DNA of 64,000 nucleotides, from positions 3,079,001 to 3,143,000 of the forward strand of contig NZ_CP095855.1 of the NCBI RefSeq assembly GCF_023100805.1, in the 5' to 3' direction. Shown piece after piece: positions 1 through 8,797 of this stretch. The stretch's first letter is position 1. Every line of letters begins with the position of its first letter. Both the position numbers and the translations under genes were made by a program. The stretch is from Chitinophaga filiformis (GTDB lineage Bacteria > Bacteroidota > Bacteroidia > Chitinophagales > Chitinophagaceae). The notes under the pieces are model-generated. The model made no database searches, had not been told where the DNA came from, and worked only from the letters and a program-made list of their open reading frames with translations.

Positions 1-395
1 TGCCGGTTATTGTAATATCTGAGGTTCTTCAGCATATTGAAAGCGGCTCCTTCAGTTAGTTTCTGAGCGAGTGATAATCTTTCACGGAAGTTTGAATGGA
101 CATTTGTTTGAGCGATGATCATTTTTCCTGCCAATAGATAATCTTTGGGCATATAGGAACCCGTGTAATGTTCATAGTAATCGAAGAAGTGAACACTTAT
201 ATGTTCTTTCCCAAGGAAGTTATACAGGGTGCTATTGGTGTCAAGGCTGCCAAAAACATATAGGTTGTCAACGGTTTCAACAGGGATGTACTTTGTAGAG
301 GATTCATTCCCATTATCGTCTGTTACAGCGAATTTAAGCGTATTATCTTCCCGGCTCATCCGACCGGGGTTGAACAAATAGTATGATTTTTTCAT
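1..395 (-). CDS. cas1: Cas1 integrase, N-terminal part (cut by window edge)
   Basis: About 131 N-terminal residues are visible, starting MKKSYYLFNPGRMSREDNTL, which is the characteristic beginning of Cas1 from subtype I-B systems. The segment SSTKYIPVETVDNLYVFG forms the beta-rich N-terminal domain; the C-terminal catalytic domain with its Glu/His/Asp metal site lies off the left edge. Cas1 with Cas2 inserts new spacers into the CRISPR array. It follows cas4 by 11 nt in the same direction, so it belongs to the cas operon. The start codon is the ATG ending at 395. The gene is truncated only by the window, not by mutation as far as can be seen. Confidence 0.9.
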   Translation of the reverse strand, partial: MKKSYYLFNPGRMSREDNTLKFAVTDDNGNESSTKYIPVETVDNLYVFGSLDTNSTLYNFLGKEHISVHFFDYYEHYTGSYMPKDYLLAGKMIIAQTNVHSNFRERLSLAQKLTEGAAFNMLKNLRYYNNR

Positions 396-406
396 CTGAC
401 GAGGTA

Positions 407-931
407 TTATTCAGAAGCGTAACAAAATTCATAGTAAGCGCATTTCTTACAGATTGAATTGTTCAAAAGTGGTGGACACATGAGATTTTGGACAATGTTA
501 GTGATCTGTTCCATGCAAAGTTCCAGATACACACGATCGCTATCCGAGAAAGATACAGATTGCGTTTGCCGCAATTTAGGGTACTCGATAATGCCGGTGA
601 CGCCATTCACACCGTTCTGTTCCAGCAGCCAGATATAATATTTAACCTGCCATTCATGTGCCTCTTCCATACTGCCCGATTGCTTTATTTCGTGAATGAT
701 CTTATTCTTTGCGTCGTAGAAGTCAATTTTGCTTCCCCCTATTTCTATTTCCGTATATTTTGCGGCTCTCTGAGGATAACTGTTTTCTCCTGTTAATTTC
801 CCTTCAGCGACCAGATCGGATGTGTGCTCAAGCGTAATGCCATTTGAGAATAACCATAGTTTCCGATGGCAGATGTGATAGTAGTTGATATGAGTTGCTG
901 TTAAATTCATTCCTGCCGGTACAATTAACAT
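407..931 (-). CDS. cas4: Cas4 exonuclease, spacer acquisition
   Basis: A 174-residue protein with the Cas4 opening THINYYHICHRKLWLFSNG and the RecB-like nuclease segment KIDFYDAKNKIIHEIKQSGS, in which the Asp and the E-x-K pair are the metal-binding residues. One Cys near residue 28 and three C-terminal Cys in SICKKCAYYEFCYASE fit the four-Cys Fe-S cluster of the family. Cas4 trims prespacers and defines their PAM end for Cas1-Cas2. It lies 10 nt downstream of cas7 and upstream of cas1. An alternative start is the internal Met at 910 (MNLTATHINYY), which fits the family start as well. Confidence 0.92.
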   Translation of the reverse strand: MLIVPAGMNLTATHINYYHICHRKLWLFSNGITLEHTSDLVAEGKLTGENSYPQRAAKYTEIEIGGSKIDFYDAKNKIIHEIKQSGSMEEAHEWQVKYYIWLLEQNGVNGVTGIIEYPKLRQTQSVSFSDSDRVYLELCMEQITNIVQNLMCPPLLNNSICKKCAYYEFCYASE

Positions 932-941
932 CGGATAGAAA

Positions 942-2015
942 TTAGTTCACCTGATGCTCAAAGTCAAACTGGCTGATCATTGCTGCCAATCTGTGCTCTG
1001 CCTTTTCCAGCGCATCGGCGCTGCCAACAGAACCAGCTATATGACTCGATGCAATCGGCGTGATAAACAATTCCGCTTGGGTTGATTCATCAATTTTAGG
1101 TACTGCCTGCGGACGTTCGGTGTCGTCTCTCAGATCCCCACGAATAGCATAGGCAATCTGGTTGGCATTATCACTTATAGCCAGGGCTACCGTTTCCATC
1201 AGGCTGAAAGTACGGGACTGGTTGGATGTTATTCTCCAGTTAATTAAAGCTTTTGCCAATGCAGGGATGATCTCATCTCTTTTTTCTTTCGGGCAGATCA
1301 GGCATTTGCCGAATATATTGGCCCCTTCCACCCATCCTTCAGACCGGAGCTTCTTTTCAACTTCCGGAAATAACTCCGGTTCAAGTTTATTGGTAGAAAC
1401 GCAGAACAATGTGCGTAGGTCAATAGCTACATCATAGGCAAATAGCCCGCTCACGCGGGTCTGATCCTGTATAAATGCCCGGCTGGGTAAGGTTCTTTTG
1501 TTGCTTGTCAACCACTCATCCAGTTCCTCTTTTGAGAGTTGCGCCCCACGTTTTTTGTTGTCTAACCAGAACACCTTCACTTCGTGATGCTCCGGGTGAG
1601 AAGTCCTGTCGAAAGTGAGATTTTCCGTTGGGTATTCAATCCCTCCCAGCAGCGGATGCAAAGGACGCATGGCAGAAAAGGAGAGGGGACTTCTTCTTTT
1701 AACCCCGAAACTGCCGCTTTCCGCTTTCATATAACCTCCCAGCAGTTGGTCAGTGAAAGATGGATCGCAGGGAGAGTGAGGCTCCTTCTGGCTGGCCTTG
1801 TTGTCTTTTTTGTCGATCTCCCAGTTGAATGTCATGGCGGAGAAAGGCATGTTTAATGCTTCCAGAACGGAACGCTTCACCTGTTGCCCACTGGAATAGG
1901 CCATTTTTTTTCCAAATTGCGGGTCAACATAAAACTTTTGGCCATCGTTGACAGCAAATACTGTATGCTGTGCATGACGCAGGCCCCTCAGGTAAATGAA
2001 TGGTGTATTTTTCAT
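942..2015 (-). CDS. cas7: Cas7 backbone subunit of Cascade (type I-B, DevR-like)
   Basis: A 357-residue protein starting MKNTPFIYLRGLRHAQHTVF, followed by the conserved YSSGQQVKRSVLEAL segment typical of type I-B Cas7 proteins of Bacteroidota. Cas7 polymerises along the crRNA spacer and forms the Cascade backbone. It lies 5 nt downstream of cas8 and 10 nt upstream of cas4, so it is co-transcribed. The family call rests on recognised sequence style plus position between cas8 and cas4; distinguishing the Csh2 from the Cst2/DevR subfamily would need a profile search. Confidence 0.85.
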   Translation of the reverse strand: MKNTPFIYLRGLRHAQHTVFAVNDGQKFYVDPQFGKKMAYSSGQQVKRSVLEALNMPFSAMTFNWEIDKKDNKASQKEPHSPCDPSFTDQLLGGYMKAESGSFGVKRRSPLSFSAMRPLHPLLGGIEYPTENLTFDRTSHPEHHEVKVFWLDNKKRGAQLSKEELDEWLTSNKRTLPSRAFIQDQTRVSGLFAYDVAIDLRTLFCVSTNKLEPELFPEVEKKLRSEGWVEGANIFGKCLICPKEKRDEIIPALAKALINWRITSNQSRTFSLMETVALAISDNANQIAYAIRGDLRDDTERPQAVPKIDESTQAELFITPIASSHIAGSVGSADALEKAEHRLAAMISQFDFEHQVN

Positions 2016-2020
2016 GTGTA

Positions 2021-3340
2021 TTAATTATTATTTACTTTTTGATAAGCATATTCAAAACGGATCAGTGTTACAAAGAGCGGGAAGTTATCCGAAGGCATCC
2101 TGATAACCTGGTCGACTACATTACGGAAAACTTCCCTGTTGTCTGCTTCCAGTATTTGAGTAAGCCGGTCAATAAATGTCCGGATATTGGAAGCACTCCT
2201 GGTTTCTTCTGAAAGTGTATCCAGGTCTTTTTTCCCTCTGTTTGGTTTGCGTTCAAAGTCAAGCAATGATTTTGCGACCTCTGAAGCCAATTGATGCAGG
2301 TCTGTTTTGTTAAGCATAGCAATTATCCATAGTTTTAAAAGGTGATAATGAATGAATGATGTCTCGTCCGAAAATTTGAAGTCTTTTCCCTGGGCATAAG
2401 GAACAGATCCCTTAGGCATGAATTCCCTGAGTTTAGCCGGTTCCATCGCCTTCAGGCCGATACTTCCATTCTTACAGGCAGATTTAAAATTGTAGAATGT
2501 TTCAAGTGATTCTATTTGTTTATCATTTAATACAACACCCTCTTTATTAATAAAGATCTTATCCCTGAACTCGTACAAATGCCGGATGTCTGGGAGATAT
2601 ACCTTAATAAATCCGAGGGTCGTATTGGTTTGGGAGAGATTATAAGCATATATGACAATCTCCCTGGATGGATATCTTTTAGACAGCCGGAAAAATACTT
2701 TAGACCATTTCTGGGTGGGAATAGCCAGACCGCCAATCCCTTCAACAGCTTCAATGTTACTATAGTTAAAGTCTTCTTCGTTAAAGTCTTCCAATAAGGC
2801 CAGGTATAGCCACTGTCCATTCCACGTCTCGATTTGTTTGTCTTTTACATTCGGGGTTTGCTGGAGATATTTCCTGTAATGTTTCCAGCCACTGAACAGA
2901 CTGAATAAGATCTCTTCTTCATCGATCAGCATCGCAAATCCGCCATTAACTCCTATGGCTAAGGCTTCTCCTATCCATGAGGCGTAGATCTCTTCTTCAT
3001 CGATGTTGAAATCCATATTTGTTAACTGGCCGGAAGAGGTAGCCTGTATTTCCTCCGCTGCAAATCCTACATAGGTTGCTCCACTAGGAACGCCGTTGCG
3101 GATCTTGTTTTTAAGGTTCTGGAATTGCGCAAGAGACCTGCCGCCATATCTGGCAACATCTTCCTCCCTGGGCCTTTGAAAGAAAGGCGAGTTACCTACG
3201 TGCATCAGGTGTGATTCGTCCCGGAAAAACAGCGGAAAGAATTCTTCTTCGAAGAACTGTGCGGCTGAATAGGTCTCACTTTTGTTATGCCGTTTTCTGT
3301 AAAGGTGCAGGAATTTCTTTCCTATATAGCTTGTATACAT
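2021..3340 (-). CDS. cas8: Cas8-like large subunit of Cascade (type I-B)
   Basis: A 439-residue protein beginning MYTSYIGKKFLHLYRKRHN, with the segment FEEEFFPLFFRDESHLMHVGNSPFF near residue 30. Its place between cas3 and cas7 is where the type I-B large subunit normally sits. Large subunits recognise the PAM and recruit Cas3. It is short for a Cas8 and has only one obvious cysteine, so a CXXC zinc-finger pair as in some Cas8b/Cst1 proteins is not seen. The identification depends mainly on synteny; sequence conservation in this family is low. The gene lies 1 nt after cas3. Confidence 0.75.
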   Translation of the reverse strand: MYTSYIGKKFLHLYRKRHNKSETYSAAQFFEEEFFPLFFRDESHLMHVGNSPFFQRPREEDVARYGGRSLAQFQNLKNKIRNGVPSGATYVGFAAEEIQATSSGQLTNMDFNIDEEEIYASWIGEALAIGVNGGFAMLIDEEEILFSLFSGWKHYRKYLQQTPNVKDKQIETWNGQWLYLALLEDFNEEDFNYSNIEAVEGIGGLAIPTQKWSKVFFRLSKRYPSREIVIYAYNLSQTNTTLGFIKVYLPDIRHLYEFRDKIFINKEGVVLNDKQIESLETFYNFKSACKNGSIGLKAMEPAKLREFMPKGSVPYAQGKDFKFSDETSFIHYHLLKLWIIAMLNKTDLHQLASEVAKSLLDFERKPNRGKKDLDTLSEETRSASNIRTFIDRLTQILEADNREVFRNVVDQVIRMPSDNFPLFVTLIRFEYAYQKVNNN

Positions 3341-3341
3341 T

Positions 3342-5528
3342 TTATAGAAAATTATCGTGTTCAGTTAATTGTAACCCATACATATTATACGCTTCGACTT
3401 GTTGGGGTATTACGAAAGGATATGAACCCACCTCTAACTGCTCATATTGTTTTTTATATCTCATGATAGTCTGGTATCTGATGGGGATCTCAAACTGCTG
3501 CCTGGTTTCCCAATCAGCATTTATATAAGTATCCCTGTCGCTTTCAAGGATGCAGGTAGCCCCTTCAATTTTCAGTGCATCTATCAGGATAGACTTTTTG
3601 TTATCGGTAAGTTCTTTAATAATATACCTGTCGTTTCTATAGATAAGGTGTATGTCGATCTCTTTGGTGTCAATATCCGGATAAACTGTGTCCAGTTTTT
3701 CCTGAAGGGAATTTTCTTTTAATAATCCAAAGTGCTCCGGTAGTTGATCAAAGCTGGCTTTGAGGATTTCCTGTTTGTATGGTAAAGGATTGTTTCCGGG
3801 GCTGATAACATGGATCGGTTTATATTTTCCTAATGTCTGCTCATTCCTTATCCTGTTTATCCGTCCAAAACGCTGTATCAGGCTGTCCAGGGGAGCGCAT
3901 TCTGTGATCATCCTGTCAAAGCTTATATCAAGACTTACTTCTACTACCTGTGTGGAAACAACAAGACAAGGCCTTATTCCGGGGCTGCCATTGCCGGATG
4001 CATCGCCATTAAATTCCTTTTTTAGTTTTCTTTCCAGCTCCACCCTGTCCGCTCTTTTAAATCTACTGTGAATAAGCATTTTAGGGATGTCGGGAAAATC
4101 GTCCAGCAGTTGCTTAAATGTAGACTGCGCCTTCCTGATGGTATTAAATACCAGCAGGACTTTTTCTCCTTTAGCGAATGCTTCTGCGAGTATACCGTTG
4201 ATCTGATCTTCATGCGCTATTTTATCAATGATATGCCTGTCGAATGTATCAAGCACAGGAGCGGGCAGCTTTACCTCATATATATTGTCTGTACCGCCTA
4301 AGATTTCGGACAGTTTTTTATAAAGCGTTGTGGGCATAGTTGCCGTGCCTATATGAACATTACAGTTTAATCTCACCAATGTTTTAACAAGATCTAATAC
4401 CATTGCCATGGAAAAATCAGAGTAGGTATGGATCTCATCCAGGATAATATCAGTTTCCTGTAAATCCAGTAATATACTTTCGTGGCCCTTTATCCCAAAT
4501 AAAACAGCAGCCAGTTGGTGAGGAGTGAGCACTTTTACCGCAGCACCAACCAATGGCTGCAGAATTTGCTCATCATTGTTGTCTTTCACGACGATCCTGG
4601 ATGTTGCATGCAGCAGGCGGACGTCTTTATTGGGCACATTTTCCTTTATTCTTTCCCACATGGCATTGATAGAGGCCTGGAATGGCAATAAATAAAAGAC
4701 CCTCCTGCTGCATCTTCTCAGGAGAAAGTCTGTTTTTCCTGCTCCTGTAGGTGCTACTACGAAGGTGTGTTTCCTGGTATTGTCAGATGGAAGTAATGAT
4801 AGGGGATAGATACTGCTCTTTCTTTTTTCACTATGGTAGTATGTTAAATCTGGGATTTCGAACAGTGATCCTAGTTGCTGCTGTGTGTTATGCGTAAACG
4901 CTGATGCAAAATGATCTGCCGATTTTAACAAGCCCCGCAGAAGGGATACCCCGTTTTTCTTTTTATCGCAATGGCTGACTACATATTCCAGCGCTGCTTT
5001 GGCCTCTTCTCTGGGTATATCTTTAACGGAATACCCAAAATGCCGGATAATTTCCAGTCCGTGGATGTACCATTCCTCCCAGTCTTTCAGATGATTGTCG
5101 AGCGTATCGCGGAACCTTGTAAGGTCAAGAATACCTTTTTCTCCAGGGTCATTAATAATTGATTTGTGATGTGCAATGACGAGATCTGTCAGAATATCCC
5201 ATTCAGATGCAGGAAAACAGGGGAGGAAGGCTAAGGATGAAATTTCATGCCTGTGAATAAAATCCCATTCAAGATTGTCCCGTAAAGATGTGCTTTTCTG
5301 GTGGTATATCTTTCGCTGGAAATGTGGATGCGCTTTGCCGAGATCATGTAAAACAGCCCCTTTCCTGGCTATTTCCGGATCTATATTCAAACCGGATCTT
5401 TTTGCAAATAGCGCCATTGCCAGCACTACATGCCGGGTGTGCTCCAAGAGGGATAAGTTTCCTTCAAGCGCACTTTTAGCCAGAATAGGACATGTCGTCT
5501 TCATACCGGGACCTGATGGGGTTTCCAT
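3342..5528 (-). CDS. cas3: Cas3 HD nuclease-helicase
   Basis: A 728-residue fusion of an N-terminal HD nuclease and a superfamily 2 helicase. HD residues include His30, the His61-Asp62 pair in VLHDLGKAH, His92/His94 and His120-His121. Helicase motifs are Walker A PTGAGKT at about 260-266, the DEIH box at 364-367, GTATMP near 394-399, STQVVEVSLDI near 525-535 and QRFGRINR near 552-559. All catalytic motifs look intact. Cas3 unwinds and degrades target DNA recruited by Cascade. The 5' end overlaps the end of cas5 by 53 nt; starting at the second Met (5504) would cut the overlap to 29 nt. Confidence 0.95.
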   Translation of the reverse strand: METPSGPGMKTTCPILAKSALEGNLSLLEHTRHVVLAMALFAKRSGLNIDPEIARKGAVLHDLGKAHPHFQRKIYHQKSTSLRDNLEWDFIHRHEISSLAFLPCFPASEWDILTDLVIAHHKSIINDPGEKGILDLTRFRDTLDNHLKDWEEWYIHGLEIIRHFGYSVKDIPREEAKAALEYVVSHCDKKKNGVSLLRGLLKSADHFASAFTHNTQQQLGSLFEIPDLTYYHSEKRKSSIYPLSLLPSDNTRKHTFVVAPTGAGKTDFLLRRCSRRVFYLLPFQASINAMWERIKENVPNKDVRLLHATSRIVVKDNNDEQILQPLVGAAVKVLTPHQLAAVLFGIKGHESILLDLQETDIILDEIHTYSDFSMAMVLDLVKTLVRLNCNVHIGTATMPTTLYKKLSEILGGTDNIYEVKLPAPVLDTFDRHIIDKIAHEDQINGILAEAFAKGEKVLLVFNTIRKAQSTFKQLLDDFPDIPKMLIHSRFKRADRVELERKLKKEFNGDASGNGSPGIRPCLVVSTQVVEVSLDISFDRMITECAPLDSLIQRFGRINRIRNEQTLGKYKPIHVISPGNNPLPYKQEILKASFDQLPEHFGLLKENSLQEKLDTVYPDIDTKEIDIHLIYRNDRYIIKELTDNKKSILIDALKIEGATCILESDRDTYINADWETRQQFEIPIRYQTIMRYKKQYEQLEVGSYPFVIPQQVEAYNMYGLQLTEHDNFL

Positions 5529-6084
5529 ATATTTTTAGCTCACCAAACATCTCAGCCGCGTTGTTAAAACGGTTGTACCCGACTTTGAAACCGGTTTCAG
5601 CCCTTGCTGGCAACAGTTCAAAGCCATCAATCTTCTCCAGCCTGTCTTCATTTGTTATAAATAGCTGTTCAGGGAAAAGCAGATCTTCATTCCTACATAA
5701 ACAAATTGTCTGTTTCATTGCAGTATCAGCATCAGATTGCTCACCGAAAGCGAGATACAGGTTTGGATTAATTAATATTCCCCGGTTGATGATGCCAATA
5801 TTGGTCTTATATTGATTCTTGTCTTTGTAGACGTTAATCCCACCTTTAGACCAGGTTCTTTCCTGTTGAATATCTATACCCTGGTAGTTGAGACGGTGCC
5901 GCTTAATTTTCAATATTCTTCCCAGGGTATCTTCATTTAATAACTCAGGGAATAACTTCTTCTCAATACCCTCAACTATCGAAGGTGTCAGGAATTGCTG
6001 ACTGAAAGTTTCGCTGTCTCTGACAGCAGTCCAGGGTTTGATAAACCCAAAAGGGCCGGAATACTTTACTATATAATAATTCAT
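5476..6084 (-). CDS. cas5: Cas5 subunit of Cascade
   Basis: A 202-residue protein starting MNYYIVKYSGPFGFIKPWTA, a typical Cas5 RAMP opening for type I-B systems. The Gly-rich stretch near the start and the beta-rich N-terminal fold are family features. Cas5 caps the 5' handle of the crRNA in Cascade. The gene is 6 nt downstream of cas6 and its 3' end overlaps cas3, consistent with translational coupling. In most type I-B loci cas5 follows cas7, so its place between cas6 and cas3 is a less common arrangement. Confidence 0.85.
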   Translation of the reverse strand: MNYYIVKYSGPFGFIKPWTAVRDSETFSQQFLTPSIVEGIEKKLFPELLNEDTLGRILKIKRHRLNYQGIDIQQERTWSKGGINVYKDKNQYKTNIGIINRGILINPNLYLAFGEQSDADTAMKQTICLCRNEDLLFPEQLFITNEDRLEKIDGFELLPARAETGFKVGYNRFNNAAEMFGELKIYGNPIRSRYEDDMSYSG

Positions 6085-6090
6085 GCTGTA

Positions 6091-6750
6091 CTATTTTAAT
6101 GCGCCAAAGCCAATGCCCGTACTATTGCCCACGCCTACATGCCAGGCAAATTCGATTTGTTCGGGACTGCCTTCTATAATGACGGGACAGATGTTGACCC
6201 TGTTCCCGATTTCTTTATACTTAACAATCTTTGTTCTCGGGCTGGGATAAGTCATATCAAAACCAATGCTGAGCCCTTCACCAGATAAACCGGCGATCGT
6301 CAGTTTTTTCTGCAATACTTCTGTCAGGTATTTGCCAGCGTGGGGATCATTATACTCAATGTGCTTTTCATTATTGTCTTGTCTCTTTTTTATAAGTATC
6401 GGACTGGCAGTACGAAAGATCTCCTTGTTGCTGAAGGCTGGTGGAGCTGTTATTTGTACGCCTGAAACTTTAATTCCGAACCCGATTACAGGGTCCTGCC
6501 TTATGCCATAGAGTATCTTTTTTATTAATTTGTCGTCATAGGCACTAATAAAAAAAGAAGATCTATCTGTCGTTCTGATGCCATCGGCATTGGTATTTAC
6601 TTGTTGCAACCAGGAAAAGGAATAGAGACTGGTTTTGTCATGTATGTCATTTTCAGCGCCGATCCATTTATGGAGTGCCCCCGTCAGATAGTGTTGGTAA
6701 TTGAAAGGCACCGTTTCAGTGCTCCTGGTGATCTGTAGGTATAATCTCAT
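6091..6750 (-). CDS. cas6: Cas6 crRNA-processing endoribonuclease
   Basis: A 219-residue RAMP protein with an early segment PFNYQHYLTGALHKWIG and the Gly-rich C-terminal loop GVGNSTGIGFGALK, which is diagnostic of Cas6. His in LTGALHKW is a candidate catalytic residue. Cas6 cuts the repeat in the pre-crRNA. It is the first gene of the operon, followed by cas5 after 6 nt. The 169 bp upstream separate it from a divergent DUF72 gene and contain no repeat array. Confidence 0.9.
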   Translation of the reverse strand: MRLYLQITRSTETVPFNYQHYLTGALHKWIGAENDIHDKTSLYSFSWLQQVNTNADGIRTTDRSSFFISAYDDKLIKKILYGIRQDPVIGFGIKVSGVQITAPPAFSNKEIFRTASPILIKKRQDNNEKHIEYNDPHAGKYLTEVLQKKLTIAGLSGEGLSIGFDMTYPSPRTKIVKYKEIGNRVNICPVIIEGSPEQIEFAWHVGVGNSTGIGFGALK

Positions 6751-6919
6751 AGTTGAGCAATATTTATTGAACGTAAAAATGTCAACAGGTATGGGAATAT
6801 CGCAGGGGCACGATATTACTAAATGAAGTGCTTGATTAAGTTAATTCCATGTTAATAGGGAAAAATCCCCCTGGCGTAATATTTGAACTATCCTCCAGTA
6901 ACAATGCCTACAGATCAAT

Positions 6920-7672
6920 ATGAACCCGAAAAGTAAATGCTACGCAGGTACAAGCGGACTGGTGCTGCCCGTTGCCAATAAGCTGGCTTTCCCACCGGCT
7001 TATCAGGATAAAAGCAGGCTTTCATATTATGCCTCCTTGTTTAACAGTCTTGAGGTGAACAGCTCCTTTTATAAAGTCCCCATGGCGACGACTACAAAGC
7101 GCTGGGCAACAGAAGTGCCGGAAGGATTTAAGTTTACGTTTAAATTGTTCAGAGGAATTACGCACAACAAAGGACTTATTTTCGAGGATGAGCTGGTGCA
7201 AAAGTTTATGCATGTCATTGACCAGGTAGGGGACAAGAAAGGCGCCCTGTTGGTCCAGTTTCCGGCCAGTATTGTTTTTGACAGTGTGGCACAACTGGAA
7301 CGCCTGCTGGCTGGTATCCAGCAGTACGATCCAAAGAAAACATGGCATTTAAGTATTGAGTTCAGGCATACGTCATGGTACCGGAAGGAGACATATAAGC
7401 TGTTAACCAAATATCATGCGGCCATGGTAATACACGATATGCCTAAATCCATTCCTCCTCCCTTAAGTTTCCGGCTTGATTTCGAATATGTGCGATTTCA
7501 CGGGCCGGCGGGCGATTATAAAGGCGGGTATTCAGATGAAGTGTTACAGGGATATGCCGATAGGATCAATGCCTGGTTAAAAGAAGGGAAGACTGTTTAT
7601 GTTTATTTCAATAATACCATTGGCGATGCGCTTAAAAACTTGATAAAACTCAATGAATCTATTTTAAAATAA
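6920..7672 (+). CDS. DUF72 (YecE-like) protein
   Basis: A 250-residue protein with the DUF72 opening YAGTSGLV, then the segment SYYASLFNSLEVNSSFYKVP and the central KGALLVQFP. The family adopts a TIM-barrel fold and has no established reaction. The predicted product is cytoplasmic with no signal peptide. It begins a plus-strand run with the bestrophin gene 15 nt downstream, so the two are probably co-transcribed. Family assignment is strong; function is unknown. Confidence 0.85.
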   Translation: MNPKSKCYAGTSGLVLPVANKLAFPPAYQDKSRLSYYASLFNSLEVNSSFYKVPMATTTKRWATEVPEGFKFTFKLFRGITHNKGLIFEDELVQKFMHVIDQVGDKKGALLVQFPASIVFDSVAQLERLLAGIQQYDPKKTWHLSIEFRHTSWYRKETYKLLTKYHAAMVIHDMPKSIPPPLSFRLDFEYVRFHGPAGDYKGGYSDEVLQGYADRINAWLKEGKTVYVYFNNTIGDALKNLIKLNESILK

Positions 7673-7687
7673 GCGCACATTTGTAGT

Positions 7688-8605
7688 ATGATCATCAGAA
7701 AAAGAGAAAACTGGTTCAGAATGTTATTTGTGTGGCACGGGTCGGTATTGCCCAAGCTACTGCCAAGACTGACACTCCTTTTTACTGTAGCCGTCGGAGT
7801 GGTCTATTTTCACGGAACATTCCTGACTTATAAAATCCCCCTCAACCCGGCGCCGTTCACCTTATTTGGGATAGCGCTGGCCCTCTTCCTGGGGTTCCGC
7901 AACAATGCCAGCTATGACCGCTTCTGGGAAGGGCGCAAGCTGTGGGGCTCCCTGTTGAACGACACCCGCTCTCTTGCCCGGCAGGCATTGTCTTTTACGA
8001 ACTTTGCAGATGGCGACAAGTCGGCCCTTAGCTTTGTACAGCTGTTAATTGCCTGTGCTTATGCCCTGAAGCACCAGTTGAGAGGAACGGATGCAGCGGA
8101 GGACCTGAAGAAAAGACTGCCGGGATCACAATTCGAGCTCATTATGAACGCACGGTTCAAACCTGTCATTATCATGCGCCTGATGGCGGAATGGGTGCAG
8201 CGCTTGAAACTGGATGGAAAGATAGATACTATTCAGCAGGCCGCCATGGATCAGAACCTGGACAAAATTTCTGATATAGTGGGTGGTTGCGAGCGGATTG
8301 CCTCCACGCCTCTCCCTTACAGTTATCGTGTACTGCTGCACCGGACGGTGTATATCTATTGCTTTCTCCTGCCGTTTGGCTTAGTAGACAGCTTAAGCTG
8401 GTTCACACCATTTATCGTGACCTTTATCGCCTATACGTTTGTTGCGCTGGAGGCAATAGCAGATGAAATTGAAGATCCATTTGGAATAGAAGCCAATGAC
8501 CTTGCCCTGAACGAAATGTGCCGGGTAATTGAAGGGACTTTGAAGGAGATGGCGGGAGAAACCTGGAATGGTAGTGAAGAGACGAGAGGGACGGTGATTG
8601 ATTGA
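7688..8605 (+). CDS. Bestrophin-family anion channel
   Basis: A 305-residue membrane protein with bacterial bestrophin features: basic N-terminus MIIRKRENWFRMLF, an early membrane segment, the segment ALALFLGFRNNASYDRFWEGRKLWG around residues 60-85, and a late pair of hydrophobic segments before the acidic stretch IADEIEDPFG. The last motif is conserved in bestrophin homologues. Homologues form pentameric anion (sometimes cation) channels in the inner membrane. It lies 15 nt after the DUF72 gene. The C-terminus after the EDPFG motif is short, as in bacterial members. Confidence 0.88.
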   Translation: MIIRKRENWFRMLFVWHGSVLPKLLPRLTLLFTVAVGVVYFHGTFLTYKIPLNPAPFTLFGIALALFLGFRNNASYDRFWEGRKLWGSLLNDTRSLARQALSFTNFADGDKSALSFVQLLIACAYALKHQLRGTDAAEDLKKRLPGSQFELIMNARFKPVIIMRLMAEWVQRLKLDGKIDTIQQAAMDQNLDKISDIVGGCERIASTPLPYSYRVLLHRTVYIYCFLLPFGLVDSLSWFTPFIVTFIAYTFVALEAIADEIEDPFGIEANDLALNEMCRVIEGTLKEMAGETWNGSEETRGTVID

Positions 8606-8797
8606 TGCCTTGGAGCAAGCCAGGACAAGGTCAGATAATAGCGTTGAGACCAGCGAAATGATCCATATACCCGCTCACTGTATTTCGTTAATCCCATCGC
8701 CATGACGCGATATTTAGAGCGCTCAGTTATCCGATATTCCATTCAATGTATTGATTGTCAATTATTAATCCCGGTGGCATAGCTGTTGCTCGAAATA

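Noticed and set aside
6751-6919. CRISPR array next to cas6
   Set aside because: No regularly spaced repeat is present; any array must lie beyond the left edge by cas1-cas2.
8431-8742. Minus-strand 103-codon frame over the end of the bestrophin gene
   Set aside because: Mostly antisense to a well-supported gene; the part beyond it has no recognised homologue.
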